Shown here: in pieces, positions 7,622-16,335 of the stretch
Layout: each line of letters opens with the position of its first letter
Position numbering within the stretch: the first letter of the stretch is position 1
The notes under the pieces: model-generated
Told to the model about the DNA's origin: nothing
Database searches by the model: none
The model's input: only the letters and a program-made list of their open reading frames with translations
Position numbers and translations under genes: made by a program
IMG/VR virus record: IMGVR_UViG_3300043410_002484
Coordinates: 1-36,975 of that record
Length of the DNA stretch: 36,975 nt
Source: a virus
Reading direction: 5' to 3' (one strand)

Positions 7622-8928
7622 TGGCCGCAAGAAAGCCACGGCGACGCTCCAAGCCGAGCCCCGAGCTCATTGCGGATTCGCTCCCAACACTAGCACTTGT
7701 CGATCAGTTCGACAGGGTCGGCGGATCGCTCACCCCAGAGCGAGTGAGCATGATCCTTCGGGAGGCCGATACCGGAAGAATCTCTCGCCTCGTCGATCTC
7801 TTCCACGAGATGCGTCAGAAGGACGGCAAGCTTCACGCTGTCTGCCAGCTTGCTGAACTAGACGTCGCGTCCCTCGACTGGGATATCGTCGTTGAAGATG
7901 GCGCTGGAGCGCGCGCAAAGTCGTCAGCCAAGAAGGCAAAGGAAGCGCTGAAGCGCATTCCGCAGTTTCGCGAACGAATCGCTCATCTCATTGGCGAAGC
8001 GCGTTGGTTTGGTTTCTCGACGGTTGAGACGATCTGGAAGAAGGACGGCGCAGCGATCCTGCCGGCCCGCATGGTGCCGGTTCACTGCCGGCGGTTCTAC
8101 TTCCGAGAGAGCGATGGAGCTCTTCGATTCGGCGACAACGCGATCGAGGACATCGATCTCGTCGGCGACAATACAGCAGGCAAGTACATCCAGCACACCC
8201 AACGGGTGAACGGGGATGTCGCGGCCCGCGAGGGGCTAAGTCGCTTGCTCATCTGGCTCGCTCTGTTCCGTAATTGGGGCGTGCGCGATTGGCTCAAGCT
8301 TGCGGAGCTTGCCTGGAAACCGAAGCGCGAAGGCATCTACGAGAAGGGGCCAGGTACCTCCGACAAGGACATCCTGGCCGCCAAGCGAATGCTCGAGCGG
8401 TGGGGTGATACTGATTCCGCATATCACCCAAAGAACGTCGAGTACAAGCTCCACTGGCCCCAGAACGTTGGCAAGAGTTCTACCCATCGCGAACTCGTAG
8501 ACTTCTGCGGCGACGAAATGGCCGTCGCCGTGTTGGGCGCAACTGACGTGATGCAGCCCGGAGCGAACGGCGCTCGCGCAGCCGTTGAGACTCGCAGCGA
8601 AAACAAGACTGTCATCCGTAACTATATCGCGTCCGGCGGTGAGGAGACGCTGACCCGACAACTCGTCGCCCCGCTGATCGAAATGAACTGGGGCCCAGCG
8701 GACGGCATCCATTTCGCGTTCAACACTGACGACACGCTCGATCAGCTCAAGTTCGCGCAGACGATGGCGGCAGTTGGCGGCGCGGGAGTTCGCATCAGTC
8801 AGGCGTGGATCCGTGAGCAAATTGGTGCTCCTGAGCCAAAAGATGGTGAAGAAACAATTGGTGGCGCCCAAGCAGACGCCTCAAAACCAAACCAGCCAAA
8901 CACCGGCGCGTCCCAAGGTAACGCGTGA
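7621..8928 (+). CDS. Portal protein, Mu gp29-like (DUF935)
   Basis: A 435-residue dodecameric head vertex protein through which DNA enters and leaves. It resembles the Mu gp29/DUF935 portal family: an N-terminal basic stretch, an early helix (DLFHEMRQKDGKL), a central beta/alpha region (about 130-200, with VPVHCRRFYF), and the stem/crown helices with LIWLALFRNWGVRDWLKLAEL near 213-233. A variable C-terminus rich in Gly, Asn and Gln follows (from about 410). It is coupled to the terminase by a TGATG overlap. Normally a MuF-like minor head gene follows this portal type; here a prohead protease follows directly. Confidence 0.88.
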   Translation: MAARKPRRRSKPSPELIADSLPTLALVDQFDRVGGSLTPERVSMILREADTGRISRLVDLFHEMRQKDGKLHAVCQLAELDVASLDWDIVVEDGAGARAKSSAKKAKEALKRIPQFRERIAHLIGEARWFGFSTVETIWKKDGAAILPARMVPVHCRRFYFRESDGALRFGDNAIEDIDLVGDNTAGKYIQHTQRVNGDVAAREGLSRLLIWLALFRNWGVRDWLKLAELAWKPKREGIYEKGPGTSDKDILAAKRMLERWGDTDSAYHPKNVEYKLHWPQNVGKSSTHRELVDFCGDEMAVAVLGATDVMQPGANGARAAVETRSENKTVIRNYIASGGEETLTRQLVAPLIEMNWGPADGIHFAFNTDDTLDQLKFAQTMAAVGGAGVRISQAWIREQIGAPEPKDGEETIGGAQADASKPNQPNTGASQGNA

Positions 8929-8982
8929 GGTAGTGCGGCCAGGATACCTAGCCAGCAACGCGAGCAAGGGCCTCAGTCTGAA

Positions 8983-10062
8983 GTGAAGACGAAGAAGCAG
9001 GGCGCGCCTATGCCGCCCGAACAAGAGCCGTTGTCCGACGGCATCGTGCGCCGTTCGTTCGCCGTCGAGTTCAAGGCGGCGTCGATCGACAAGGCGAACC
9101 GCTCTGTGCGCGTCGTTGCCTCTACGGAAGCGCTCGACAGCCACGGTGAGAACGTCAAACAGAACTGGCGTCTCGAGCGGTTCAAAAAGAACCCAGTCGT
9201 TCTGTGGAACCACAACCGAAGCTCATTCTTCGGAGGTGATCCTGAGGATTACTTCCCTATTGGGCATGCATCAGACATCGCGGTTGGCTCAAGCCTAGAA
9301 GCTACGCTCAACTTCGTTGACGAGAAGGCAAACCCCATTGCAGAGCGCGTGTTCCAGGGCTTCAGCCAGGGCTCACTGCGAGCGGTGAGCGTTGGTTTTC
9401 GTCCCGGGAAAGTGACCGTAGAGCGCGACGCCGAAGGCGACGTGCTGTCGGTAATCCTAGACGACAACGAACTCTATGAAATCTCGGTCGTGCCCATGGG
9501 TTCGAACCCGGAAGCGGTCGCTCTGAGCGCCGAATTCAATGCCAAGGAGCGCGCCGCGCTCATCAAACGCGCGGAAGCGCTGACCACCAAGGACACCATG
9601 AAGCTGACTCTAGAAGAGTTGACGGCCAAACTGGCCGAGGCTGAGGCGGAGCGCGACAAGTTCAAGACTGCCGCCTCAACCTTCGAGACCCAAGTGATCG
9701 CCGAGAAGGCGCGCGCGGATGGTCTGCAAACCAAGCTTGCTGACGCCGAAAGGGCGCTCGGCATTGCAAACGAACAGATCGCAAAGGCCGCAACCAAGGC
9801 GATCTCCGACGACGTCGATGCGTTGATCGGGAAGAAACTGAAGCCGACGCAGCGTGAGGACTTCATCAAGCTGCGCACGAACAGTCTGGAACTGTTCAAG
9901 AGCGTCGTCGCAGGTCTCCCCGATCTGAAGCTCGACGAGTCGACGACGCCGCCGGATCCGAGTCCGACGGAGAACAAGTCCACAACCAAGCGCGCCCCCA
10001 GCACCCTGCTGAAGAACGCGCAAGCGGCTGGCGAAAAAGCTGCCAGCGAAGGAGCTAACTAA
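8983..10062 (+). CDS. HK97-type prohead protease fused to scaffold-like domain
   Basis: A 359-residue protein in two parts. Residues 20-190 match the S78 (HK97 gp4-type) maturation protease: the VVLWNHN strand carries the candidate catalytic His (H77), GSLRAVSVGF carries the candidate Ser (S136), and NELYEISVVPMGSNPEA closes the fold. Residues 205-359 are a long Ala/Glu/Lys coiled coil followed by a Pro/Ser/Thr-rich tail, typical of scaffold proteins that are digested after assembly. The GTG at 8983 is the first start after an in-frame stop at 8926-8928; an ATG at 9010 is an alternative. A 54-bp gap precedes it. An internal start near 9598 could release the scaffold alone. Confidence 0.9.
   Translation: MKTKKQGAPMPPEQEPLSDGIVRRSFAVEFKAASIDKANRSVRVVASTEALDSHGENVKQNWRLERFKKNPVVLWNHNRSSFFGGDPEDYFPIGHASDIAVGSSLEATLNFVDEKANPIAERVFQGFSQGSLRAVSVGFRPGKVTVERDAEGDVLSVILDDNELYEISVVPMGSNPEAVALSAEFNAKERAALIKRAEALTTKDTMKLTLEELTAKLAEAEAERDKFKTAASTFETQVIAEKARADGLQTKLADAERALGIANEQIAKAATKAISDDVDALIGKKLKPTQREDFIKLRTNSLELFKSVVAGLPDLKLDESTTPPDPSPTENKSTTKRAPSTLLKNAQAAGEKAASEGAN
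9589..9600 (+). promoter_or_regulatory. Candidate internal ribosome site and start for free scaffold
   Basis: AAGGA at 9589-9593 lies 4 nt before an in-frame ATG at 9598, exactly at the border between the protease fold and the coiled-coil region. Translation from here would give a ~154-residue scaffold protein, by analogy with lambda Nu3 made from within gene C. Confidence 0.4.
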
Positions 10063-10511
10063 TGTCCGATACTCGCCCACAGCAACGGCTGGACAAGCTC
10101 GACATTGGTGTTTACCAGGTCCAGGCAAGCAACACGGTTCGCAAGGGCTTTCCAGTCAAAGCCGGAACCGGTGACACGATCGTGGAGGCTGCTGCGGTTG
10201 GAGACAACATCATCGGCATCGCGCTCGAAGCTGGTAACGGAGACGCGACAGACAAGTACGGCACCGTTGGCACCGTGGGCCACACCATCAAGGTAGCTCG
10301 ACCCGGCCCTGGAGCAGTACCCGTGCTCGTCGGCACTGGCGGTGCAACCCGTGGGGCGCCGCTCAAGTGGGTCAGCGACGGCGTGACCAACGCAACGGTC
10401 GGCGGAGCCACCACCAAGCTCACGGTCATCGGTCAGGCCGAAGAGACCGGCGTCGCAGCGGACTTGATCTCCTGTGACCTATCCAAGTTCTCGTTCACGG
10501 TCGGCAGCTAA
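10062..10511 (+). CDS. Capsid decoration/stabilisation-like protein (DUF2190-like)
   Basis: A 149-residue, beta-rich, Gly/Val/Thr-rich protein with little charge in the centre. The pattern of short strands (VRKGFPVKAGTGDTIVEAA, IIGIALEAG) resembles DUF2190/head-decoration proteins that reinforce the capsid surface. Its position between protease/scaffold and major capsid is the usual one for lambda gpD-like or DUF2190 genes. The ATG overlaps the upstream stop by 1 bp (TAATG). The exact family should be treated as probable rather than certain. Confidence 0.7.
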   Translation: MSDTRPQQRLDKLDIGVYQVQASNTVRKGFPVKAGTGDTIVEAAAVGDNIIGIALEAGNGDATDKYGTVGTVGHTIKVARPGPGAVPVLVGTGGATRGAPLKWVSDGVTNATVGGATTKLTVIGQAEETGVAADLISCDLSKFSFTVGS

Positions 10512-10538
10512 GCCGGCGCACCCAGAGGAACACATCGA

Positions 10539-11708
10539 ATGATCATCGAACGAATGATTGGGCGGGCCGACACGGCCGGCATGCCCAACCAATCGACCCC
10601 CGAGGGTCGCGCCTACAAGGCGTTCATGGGCCACATGCGCAAGGCCTTCGCGCGCGGAAACTTCAACAAGGAGACCGTTTCGATCGATTTCGATCGCGAC
10701 AAGGAACTCTCCGAGTTGGCCGAGCAGAACAAGGATTTGCTCGAGCTCAAACAGATCGGCCCGGGTGCCGTGCACTACAACGAAGTGCTGCGCACCATGT
10801 CGGTCATGTACACCAACGACGACTTCATCGCGACGCGATGTATGCCACAGGTCATGACGAACGGTGCTCTGTCTGGCGTGTACTTCACGTACGACAAGCG
10901 CGACAAGTTCGCTTACCCCGACGACGACATGACCGATCGGACGGAGCCGAACGAGCTCAATCAAGGTCGCGGAAAGTCGTCGTACGGCCTGACGCTGCGT
11001 GGGTTGCAGGAGTATCTCGACTACTCGACGATCCAGAATCAGTCGGCTCCGCTCAACGAGCTCGTCGATCTGCACGAGAACTGTCTATACGCGCTCGATT
11101 TCAATCGGGAGCTGCGTGTGGCCTCAAAGGTCATGACGTCGGGCAACTACTCTGGAAACACGGTCGCATTGACCGGCGCAGATCGTTGGAATGCCTCGAC
11201 GGCGACGGCGACAGACGCGGACTCCAATCCTGGTCAGGATGTCGACACCGGCATGGCCGCAATGTGGCCCGGTGCTGGTCCCGGCAGAAAGATCGGCGTC
11301 ACTTCACTGTCCGTGCACAATGTGCTGAAGCGTCATCCCAAGATCTTGGAAACGTTCAAGTACTCGGGGACCGGACCGAAGTTCGCGACGCGTCAGATCA
11401 TCGCTGAGTACTTCGAGCTCGACGAGTACTACGTCGGCGCATCGCGCAAAGACACGGCGAACATCGGCCAAACAGCGAGCTACTCGCGCATTTGGGGCGA
11501 TTCGTTCGCGATTCTTCGCGTGGCAGCTCCGAGTCTGCGCAACGCGGGCTTCGGGTTCATCCTGCAAGACGCTCCTGTCGTCAATCAGACGTTCTGGCAG
11601 CCCGACAAGGGCTGGAAGGGCGCCTACAAGCAGAAGGTCGCGCGCGCCGATCAAGAACTGATCGTAGCGGGCGACACCAGCTACCTCATCACCACCCCGA
11701 TCGGCTGA
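10539..11708 (+). CDS. Major capsid protein
   Basis: A 389-residue protein with a well-placed ribosome site (AGAGGAA at 10524-10530). Size and order (protease, decoration, this gene, connector genes) identify it as the major head subunit. An N-terminal helical arm (about 20-70) is followed by a beta/alpha body containing the TGADRWN segment near 210 and a C-terminal region ending in DTSYLITTPI. The last part (about 315-370, SFAILRVAAPSLRNAGFGF) looks like the axial-domain strand region of HK97-fold capsids. The fold assignment is inference from context and length; no diagnostic motif is visible. This should be the most abundant protein in virions. Confidence 0.85.
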   Translation: MIIERMIGRADTAGMPNQSTPEGRAYKAFMGHMRKAFARGNFNKETVSIDFDRDKELSELAEQNKDLLELKQIGPGAVHYNEVLRTMSVMYTNDDFIATRCMPQVMTNGALSGVYFTYDKRDKFAYPDDDMTDRTEPNELNQGRGKSSYGLTLRGLQEYLDYSTIQNQSAPLNELVDLHENCLYALDFNRELRVASKVMTSGNYSGNTVALTGADRWNASTATATDADSNPGQDVDTGMAAMWPGAGPGRKIGVTSLSVHNVLKRHPKILETFKYSGTGPKFATRQIIAEYFELDEYYVGASRKDTANIGQTASYSRIWGDSFAILRVAAPSLRNAGFGFILQDAPVVNQTFWQPDKGWKGAYKQKVARADQELIVAGDTSYLITTPIG

Positions 11709-11710
11709 TC

Positions 11711-11899
11711 ATGAGTCAAAACGACCCGAAGACCAAGATTGAAGCGGCGCCCGATACAGTTGGCGGACTGCGCGTGACCAAGTTGGGTAGCGTGAAGTGG
11801 AAGGGCCAGGTTTACGCACCTGGGTCCACGCTGCCCAAGGTCGACACGGTGACCGCCAAAGAGCTCACCGAAGCCGGCTACGTCGAAACTCGAGATTGA
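11711..11899 (+). CDS. Small hypothetical head protein
   Basis: A 62-residue protein. The ATG at 11711 is 2 bp after the capsid stop; a longer frame upstream would lie inside the capsid gene and is ignored. The sequence contains a short beta motif (VKWKGQVYAPGSTLPKV) and a helix with ELTEAGYVE, the pattern of small phage head proteins. Located between capsid and gp36-like genes, it is probably a head accessory or connector component. Function unknown. Confidence 0.6.
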   Translation: MSQNDPKTKIEAAPDTVGGLRVTKLGSVKWKGQVYAPGSTLPKVDTVTAKELTEAGYVETRD

Positions 11900-11902
11900 C
11901 CA

Positions 11903-12376
11903 ATGCCCTGGCCTCTAATCACCGAAGAAGAGGCCAGGCGCCGCATCGGTACGGTCACGTTCGATCGCTGTCTCGATGACGACAATGTTGGTGAGGCCGA
12001 TCCGGGACGCGCAAGCGAGCTACTGCTCGACGTGTCATCAATGGTGCTGGCCCGTCTGACTGGTGTGTATCCCGTCGATCAGATTCGCTCTATGGCGGAC
12101 GAGGACATGCCTCGCGAGCTGAAGCGAATCGCCCTCAACGCACTCGATGGGCTTCTTTCACAATTGCACCCCGAGGTCATGCAGGGGCGAGATTGGGAAG
12201 CGATGCTCAAGCGCGTCGATGCCGATCTGATCGCCTTTCGCAAGGGCGAGACGGGCATGGGGACAACGGCAGCCCCAGAGCCTCCGGCTAACGTTGGCGG
12301 CGAGGTGTTGACGGCTTCCGGTCTCGTTGAGACAGAGCCAACGGGGACATTTCTCCGTGGCTTTGGCGACTACTAA
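11903..12376 (+). CDS. Head-tail connector, Mu gp36-like (DUF1320)
   Basis: A 157-residue protein. Its N-terminus has ITEEEARRRIG, then DVSSMVLARLTGVYPV, then RELKRIALNALDGLLS, which fits the all-alpha DUF1320 / Mu gp36 head-completion family that docks on the portal. The C-terminal 40 residues are Gly/Pro/Thr-rich and probably disordered. It lies directly after the capsid genes, as gp36 does in Mu. The stop overlaps the next ATG by 1 bp (TAATG). Confidence 0.72.
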   Translation: MPWPLITEEEARRRIGTVTFDRCLDDDNVGEADPGRASELLLDVSSMVLARLTGVYPVDQIRSMADEDMPRELKRIALNALDGLLSQLHPEVMQGRDWEAMLKRVDADLIAFRKGETGMGTTAAPEPPANVGGEVLTASGLVETEPTGTFLRGFGDY

Positions 12377-12927
12377 TGCTCACGACCGTGGTCGCGGTTG
12401 ACCTACGCGAATTCGACAAGCTGGTGCAGCGCACAGCGCGCCAGCTCGAGACCGCGATGTCGACCGAGACGCTGAAGGCGGCCGAGCGCGGCGCGACCTA
12501 CGCGCGCACTCACCATTCGCACAAGCGTCGCACTGGCAAACTGACGTCGAAGGCGATGCTCTACGCGCGCCGCGCGCGATCTGATCGCAATGGCGCGACG
12601 GCCGAGCTTCGAAATGACGCGCCTTATGCCCGCTTCGTCGAGTACCCGACGCGCCCGCACATCATCCGCCCCAAAGAGGGCTACGGATTCACGGGCCCGC
12701 TGAGGCGCGGTCAATCCCGACGCGCCATCGACGACATCGGAACGCATCGCGTTGCGCTTCGTTGGTACGTCGGCCGCCGCCCGGTGTTCGCCAAGATGGT
12801 TCGCCATCCTGGAACGCCAGGCTTCGCATTCATGCGACCCGCGGGACACGAAGCGGGACGAGAGCTCGAACGCGCGCTTCGGTTGCGCATTCGGAAGATC
12901 TCGAAAGACGTTTGGAGGAGCCCATGA
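12376..12927 (+). CDS. Tail completion/connector protein, HK97 gp10-like
   Basis: A 183-residue basic protein. The HK97 gp10-like pattern is visible: an N-terminal helix (DKLVQRTARQLETAM), the central NDAPYARFVEYPTRPH segment (about 94-110), and the typical MVRHPGTPGFAFMRPA region (about 141-156) followed by a C-terminal helix. Family members form the ring between connector and tail tube. It is coupled upstream by TAATG and overlaps the next gene by 4 bp. Confidence 0.8.
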   Translation: MLTTVVAVDLREFDKLVQRTARQLETAMSTETLKAAERGATYARTHHSHKRRTGKLTSKAMLYARRARSDRNGATAELRNDAPYARFVEYPTRPHIIRPKEGYGFTGPLRRGQSRRAIDDIGTHRVALRWYVGRRPVFAKMVRHPGTPGFAFMRPAGHEAGRELERALRLRIRKISKDVWRSP

Positions 12928-13142
12928 CGGACGCGGAGTTCACGGCTGAGTTGGCGGCGCGCATGAACGCGCTGATCGGAGAACCGGGTCTGCAGGGCGA
13001 CGTATCGCGACTCTTCCAAGTTGGTGTTCCCGAGGGCCATCTCTCCGTTCATTCGATGCTCAACAGCATCTGCGGAACCGCGACTCTGGGCGTCGAGATC
13101 GAAGACGGTCACGCGCAAGTCGTTGCGTTCCGCGCTGTCTAG
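12924..13142 (+). CDS. Small hypothetical connector/tail protein
   Basis: A 72-residue protein. The ATG at 12924 is chosen because GGAGGAG at 12914-12920 lies just upstream and the start overlaps the preceding stop as ATGA. It has a helical, acidic N-terminus (DAEFTAELAARMNALIG) and a beta-rich C-terminal half (LGVEIEDGHAQVVAF). Position between the gp10-like gene and a tail gene suggests a head-tail joining role. Family not recognised. Confidence 0.6.
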   Translation: MTDAEFTAELAARMNALIGEPGLQGDVSRLFQVGVPEGHLSVHSMLNSICGTATLGVEIEDGHAQVVAFRAV

Positions 13143-13144
13143 CA

Positions 13145-13858
13145 ATGACACATCGGCTTGGCGGTACAGCACTGCCGCTGACAGGCGAGGCCACTGGTCC
13201 AGCGGGAGCGCCTTGGCTCTGCAGGCTGATGGATGGGTTCGATCTCACGATCGAAAAGCTCTGTAGCGAAGCATGGGCCAACCTCGCTCCGAACGAGCCG
13301 ATCTGCAAGACGCATGTAGCGCGCAATCCCTATCGCTACAGGTTCAACACGCAGTGGCTGCCGGGGCTGTTTCTTTGGGTTGACCGCTCGCAGCCGGTGA
13401 CAGTAGAGAGGCTCTCTGCTGGGCTTGCAGTTCGCAGTTACGAGCTGAGCCTACTGTGGATGCCGAGCCCGGCGGCTTGGGAGAAGTCCGAGAAGTGGAC
13501 GGAGTTCTGGGTCGCGCTCGATGGCGTGGCGGAGCTCGCGATCAACACGGAGTTCTCGCCGTGGACGACCAGTACGGCGTGGGGCCAGTCACTCGTTGAC
13601 GCCGCCGATCTGATGAAGCTCACGCTCGGCAGCGGCTCGCAAGAGCCGATCAAGCTCGATGGAATCGACAGCCCGTTCGAGGGCTACCTCTGGAAGCTGC
13701 AGGCTCAACTGCTCGTTAGCTTCGACCCCACATTCAAATCAACGGCGCTTCCCGCGCCTGTTTCACCCAACAAGCTCGCAGCGGACTTCGAAGGCGGCGA
13801 CGACGGCTCTTTCGTGCTGGCGTCGCGTCTGCCCAAAGACGCTGAGCAGTGGACCTGA
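13145..13858 (+). CDS. Hypothetical tail protein, possible tail terminator region
   Basis: A 237-residue protein rich in Trp and Leu, with mixed alpha/beta character. The centre (about 75-135, LFLWVDRSQPVTVERL to FWVALDGVAELAI) looks like alternating strands, resembling tail-terminator or Mu gp37-type proteins that cap the tail tube. There are no cysteine clusters, signal peptide or membrane helices. It starts 2 bp after the previous stop and precedes the sheath genes by one gene, the slot where the Mu tail terminator sits. The role is inferred from position only. Confidence 0.5.
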   Translation: MTHRLGGTALPLTGEATGPAGAPWLCRLMDGFDLTIEKLCSEAWANLAPNEPICKTHVARNPYRYRFNTQWLPGLFLWVDRSQPVTVERLSAGLAVRSYELSLLWMPSPAAWEKSEKWTEFWVALDGVAELAINTEFSPWTTSTAWGQSLVDAADLMKLTLGSGSQEPIKLDGIDSPFEGYLWKLQAQLLVSFDPTFKSTALPAPVSPNKLAADFEGGDDGSFVLASRLPKDAEQWT

Positions 13859-13861
13859 TCA

Positions 13862-14449
13862 ATGCCCAAAGCGCTGAAAGTCTACCCCAATCCATGGGGC
13901 GTATCCCCGTTGTCGCTGCAGGGGGGCGGTCAGTCGGACCATGGCCTCGACAAGCACGGAAACCCCTGCAACACGCTCGCCACCGAGCCGGACGGCACCC
14001 CCGTCATGCGCTACGTCGGAGCACGGGTGAACCGCGAGCGCACAGTCGTATTCGACGGGAACCGCGAAACGCGACCCGCGAAGATCACGGCCGATCAAAA
14101 CGACTACTCGCAAGCCAGTCCACCCCAGAAGACGACTTGGGAGTTTCTCGGTGTGCCCGCCGATGAACCGGACTTCTGCTCCAAGTTCTCGGCACAGCAG
14201 CCCGTAGAGGTGCCATGCACCCACTACTACCTGCACGAACTCCGCGCCGGCGGGCTGTTGCCCGGAGACGGCTACACCGCGCGCCTCGCGGGGTACTCAT
14301 TCCGTCCCGACCAGTTCCACTTGCTCGAAGCCTACGCTCGCAAGTTGACATCCTGGGAAGACACTACCGAGCCGCCGAATCCTGCTGGTGACGCTCCTGC
14401 CGCGCCGAAGAAATCGCGCGCGACTTCTCTAACCACGGAAAGCGCCTGA
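13862..14449 (+). CDS. Hypothetical tail-region protein
   Basis: A 195-residue protein with Pro/Gly/Asn-rich beta-like N-terminal half (VYPNPWGVSPLSLQGGG), a central stretch with ADEPDFCSKF near 100, and a C-terminal Pro/Ala/Lys-rich tail. It starts 3 bp after the upstream stop and ends 4 bp before the sheath gene. The N-terminal PNPWG segment recalls the short DUF2635-type proteins found before sheath genes in Mu-like phages, but this protein is much longer. Function unknown. Confidence 0.5.
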   Translation: MPKALKVYPNPWGVSPLSLQGGGQSDHGLDKHGNPCNTLATEPDGTPVMRYVGARVNRERTVVFDGNRETRPAKITADQNDYSQASPPQKTTWEFLGVPADEPDFCSKFSAQQPVEVPCTHYYLHELRAGGLLPGDGYTARLAGYSFRPDQFHLLEAYARKLTSWEDTTEPPNPAGDAPAAPKKSRATSLTTESA

Positions 14450-14453
14450 TCAG

Positions 14454-15947
14454 ATGCTGGTTCCCATTGGGTTTACAGGCTCGAGTAAAACGCCCGGCGC
14501 CGTCAGCGAAGTCCGTTACGGGCAAGGCTCAGGGACGATCGGGCAGTTCCCACGCATGCTCCTGCTCGTCGGGCACAAGGGCAGCACCAGCACGGTGGCG
14601 GACTACGCCGTCGAGCCAGTCACCGACGTGACGTCTGCGATCTCTCGCCTACAGGAGGGCTCCGAGCTCTCCGGCATGGTACGGATTGCGTGCAAGATGC
14701 CGGGCTTGCTAGTTTCGTACTGCGCTGTGCCTGAGCCTTCCGGAGGCACACAAGCGACAGCAACGATCACGATCGCCGGGGCGTGGACGCAGGGCGGATC
14801 GTGGGGCCTCGACCTCGACGATCACCACTTCGAAGTCCCGATCTACGCGAGTGACACGGTCACGACGGCGGCAGCCAATCTCGTTGCAGTTGTCGGCGCT
14901 GAGTACGACGTATTTTGCACCGCGTCGCAGTCGTCCGGAGTGGTCACCCTCACGGTCCGAAACAAGGGCGCACGCGGGAACGATCACACCATCTACGTCG
15001 ACAAGACGAACCTGCCATCGGGTGCGACCGTTACGGTTGCAGGAGGAACCGCGCTGAGCAATGGCGCTGTCCCATTCGCTTCGGGCGCTGGGACCGACAC
15101 GATCGCAACGATCCTGGCTGCTACCGCAGCGGCTCGCTACGACTACACCGCATGGGCGATGAACGAGGCGGCGAACGTCGACGACATCGCTGCGCAGACG
15201 GCCTCCAAGGCGGGTCCCTTTGGCCCCGGTCCCGAGAATGTGATCGTGGGTTTCCACGGCACCCTGAGCGCAGCCGGAACGCGGTCGCAGGTGATGAACC
15301 AACAGCTCTGCCAACTCGTGTGGCTAGAAGCGATCGTTCACCCGTCGAAGCTCGCGGCAGCCATGGGCGCGATGCGCAGCGTGGTCGAGGCGTCGCCCGT
15401 GACCGAACTCGGCAACCCCAACGCGCGCCACGACTTCACGGCGCTATTCGGCATTCCTCCGCACCGCAAGCCGGAGCATTCGCCCTCGCGCTCGCAGACG
15501 GATACGGCGCTCAATACGGGCGTCACCCCGATCATCACGCGCAACAGCCAGGCCGTGGTGCTCCGCTCAATCACCTCGCGCTCGCTCAATGGATCGCTGC
15601 CCGACTACAGCACGCTGGACACGGGTGATGCCGTCGTCCCCCAGCGCGTCCGAGAGGACAACGACGTCTGGTGGACAACCGAGCATGCGCCGAACAACCC
15701 ATACTGCGGACCAGATCTGCCGAGTGGAGACCTGCCGCCCGAGGGATTGTCGACGCCAAAGCTGGTGCTAACGCGGGTGAACGGTCGACTCGAAGAGCTC
15801 AAGCGCCTCAATCTGATCGCCAACGACAACGCGGCCGCGATCGCCGAATACAACACGACGCTGAAATGCATCGTGGTCAACATCCCGTGCAAGGTGACGA
15901 AGCAGAATCACCAATACGCCACGGTGATTCGCCAGATTGCTGGCTGA
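14454..15947 (+). CDS. Contractile tail sheath protein, Mu gpL-like
   Basis: A 497-residue subunit forming the sheath that contracts on infection. N-terminus (GFTGSSKTPGAVSEVRYGQG) and the following strand with LLLVGHKG match the Mu gpL type. A long Thr/Gly/Ala beta insertion domain (about 95-215) precedes the conserved body, which contains the IVGFHGTLSAAG strand, RHDFTALFGIPP near 325 and the C-terminal helix ERLNLIAND-type region followed by KCIVVNIPCKVTKQNH, the strand that interlocks neighbouring subunits. Directly followed by the tube gene, as in all contractile tails. It identifies the phage as a myovirus. Confidence 0.9.
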   Translation: MLVPIGFTGSSKTPGAVSEVRYGQGSGTIGQFPRMLLLVGHKGSTSTVADYAVEPVTDVTSAISRLQEGSELSGMVRIACKMPGLLVSYCAVPEPSGGTQATATITIAGAWTQGGSWGLDLDDHHFEVPIYASDTVTTAAANLVAVVGAEYDVFCTASQSSGVVTLTVRNKGARGNDHTIYVDKTNLPSGATVTVAGGTALSNGAVPFASGAGTDTIATILAATAAARYDYTAWAMNEAANVDDIAAQTASKAGPFGPGPENVIVGFHGTLSAAGTRSQVMNQQLCQLVWLEAIVHPSKLAAAMGAMRSVVEASPVTELGNPNARHDFTALFGIPPHRKPEHSPSRSQTDTALNTGVTPIITRNSQAVVLRSITSRSLNGSLPDYSTLDTGDAVVPQRVREDNDVWWTTEHAPNNPYCGPDLPSGDLPPEGLSTPKLVLTRVNGRLEELKRLNLIANDNAAAIAEYNTTLKCIVVNIPCKVTKQNHQYATVIRQIAG

Positions 15948-15957
15948 AGGGTAACGC

Positions 15958-16335
15958 ATGGCCGCACGCGTCACAGCGATCAAGATCTACTACACCGACC
16001 GCATGTGGGTCGACGCCACGAGCAACGACGCCAACATGCAGGGCGGTTCTGGGGTCGTGCAGACCGCCGGTGGCCCTGTCTCGCAAGATACCATTCAGGA
16101 GACGACGTTCTCCGTTGAGGGTGTCGTTCGTCGAGGCGCAGGCGTCACCAAGAACCTCATCCTCAAGTGGAAGAACAAGGAGTCTTTCCGCGTGACGATG
16201 GGCCCAGTCGATGACTGCACGCTGACCGCGATGTGCACGTTCGACTCGTTCAACGTGAAGTCGCAGCACACCGATGGATCCGCGACGTTCTCGGCAACCT
16301 TGCGCGTGACCAACGGCTCTCCGGACGTCGTGTGA
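15958..16335 (+). CDS. Tail tube protein, Mu gpM-like
   Basis: A 125-residue beta-rich protein of the size of Mu gpM. It shows the alternating-strand tube fold (TFSVEGVVRRGAGVTKNLILKW) and ends in FSATLRVTNGSP. It follows the sheath gene by 10 bp and its stop overlaps the tail-chaperone GTG (GTGA). It would form the inner tube through which DNA passes. The size and sheath-tube-chaperone order make the call strong even without a motif. Confidence 0.88.
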   Translation: MAARVTAIKIYYTDRMWVDATSNDANMQGGSGVVQTAGGPVSQDTIQETTFSVEGVVRRGAGVTKNLILKWKNKESFRVTMGPVDDCTLTAMCTFDSFNVKSQHTDGSATFSATLRVTNGSPDVV

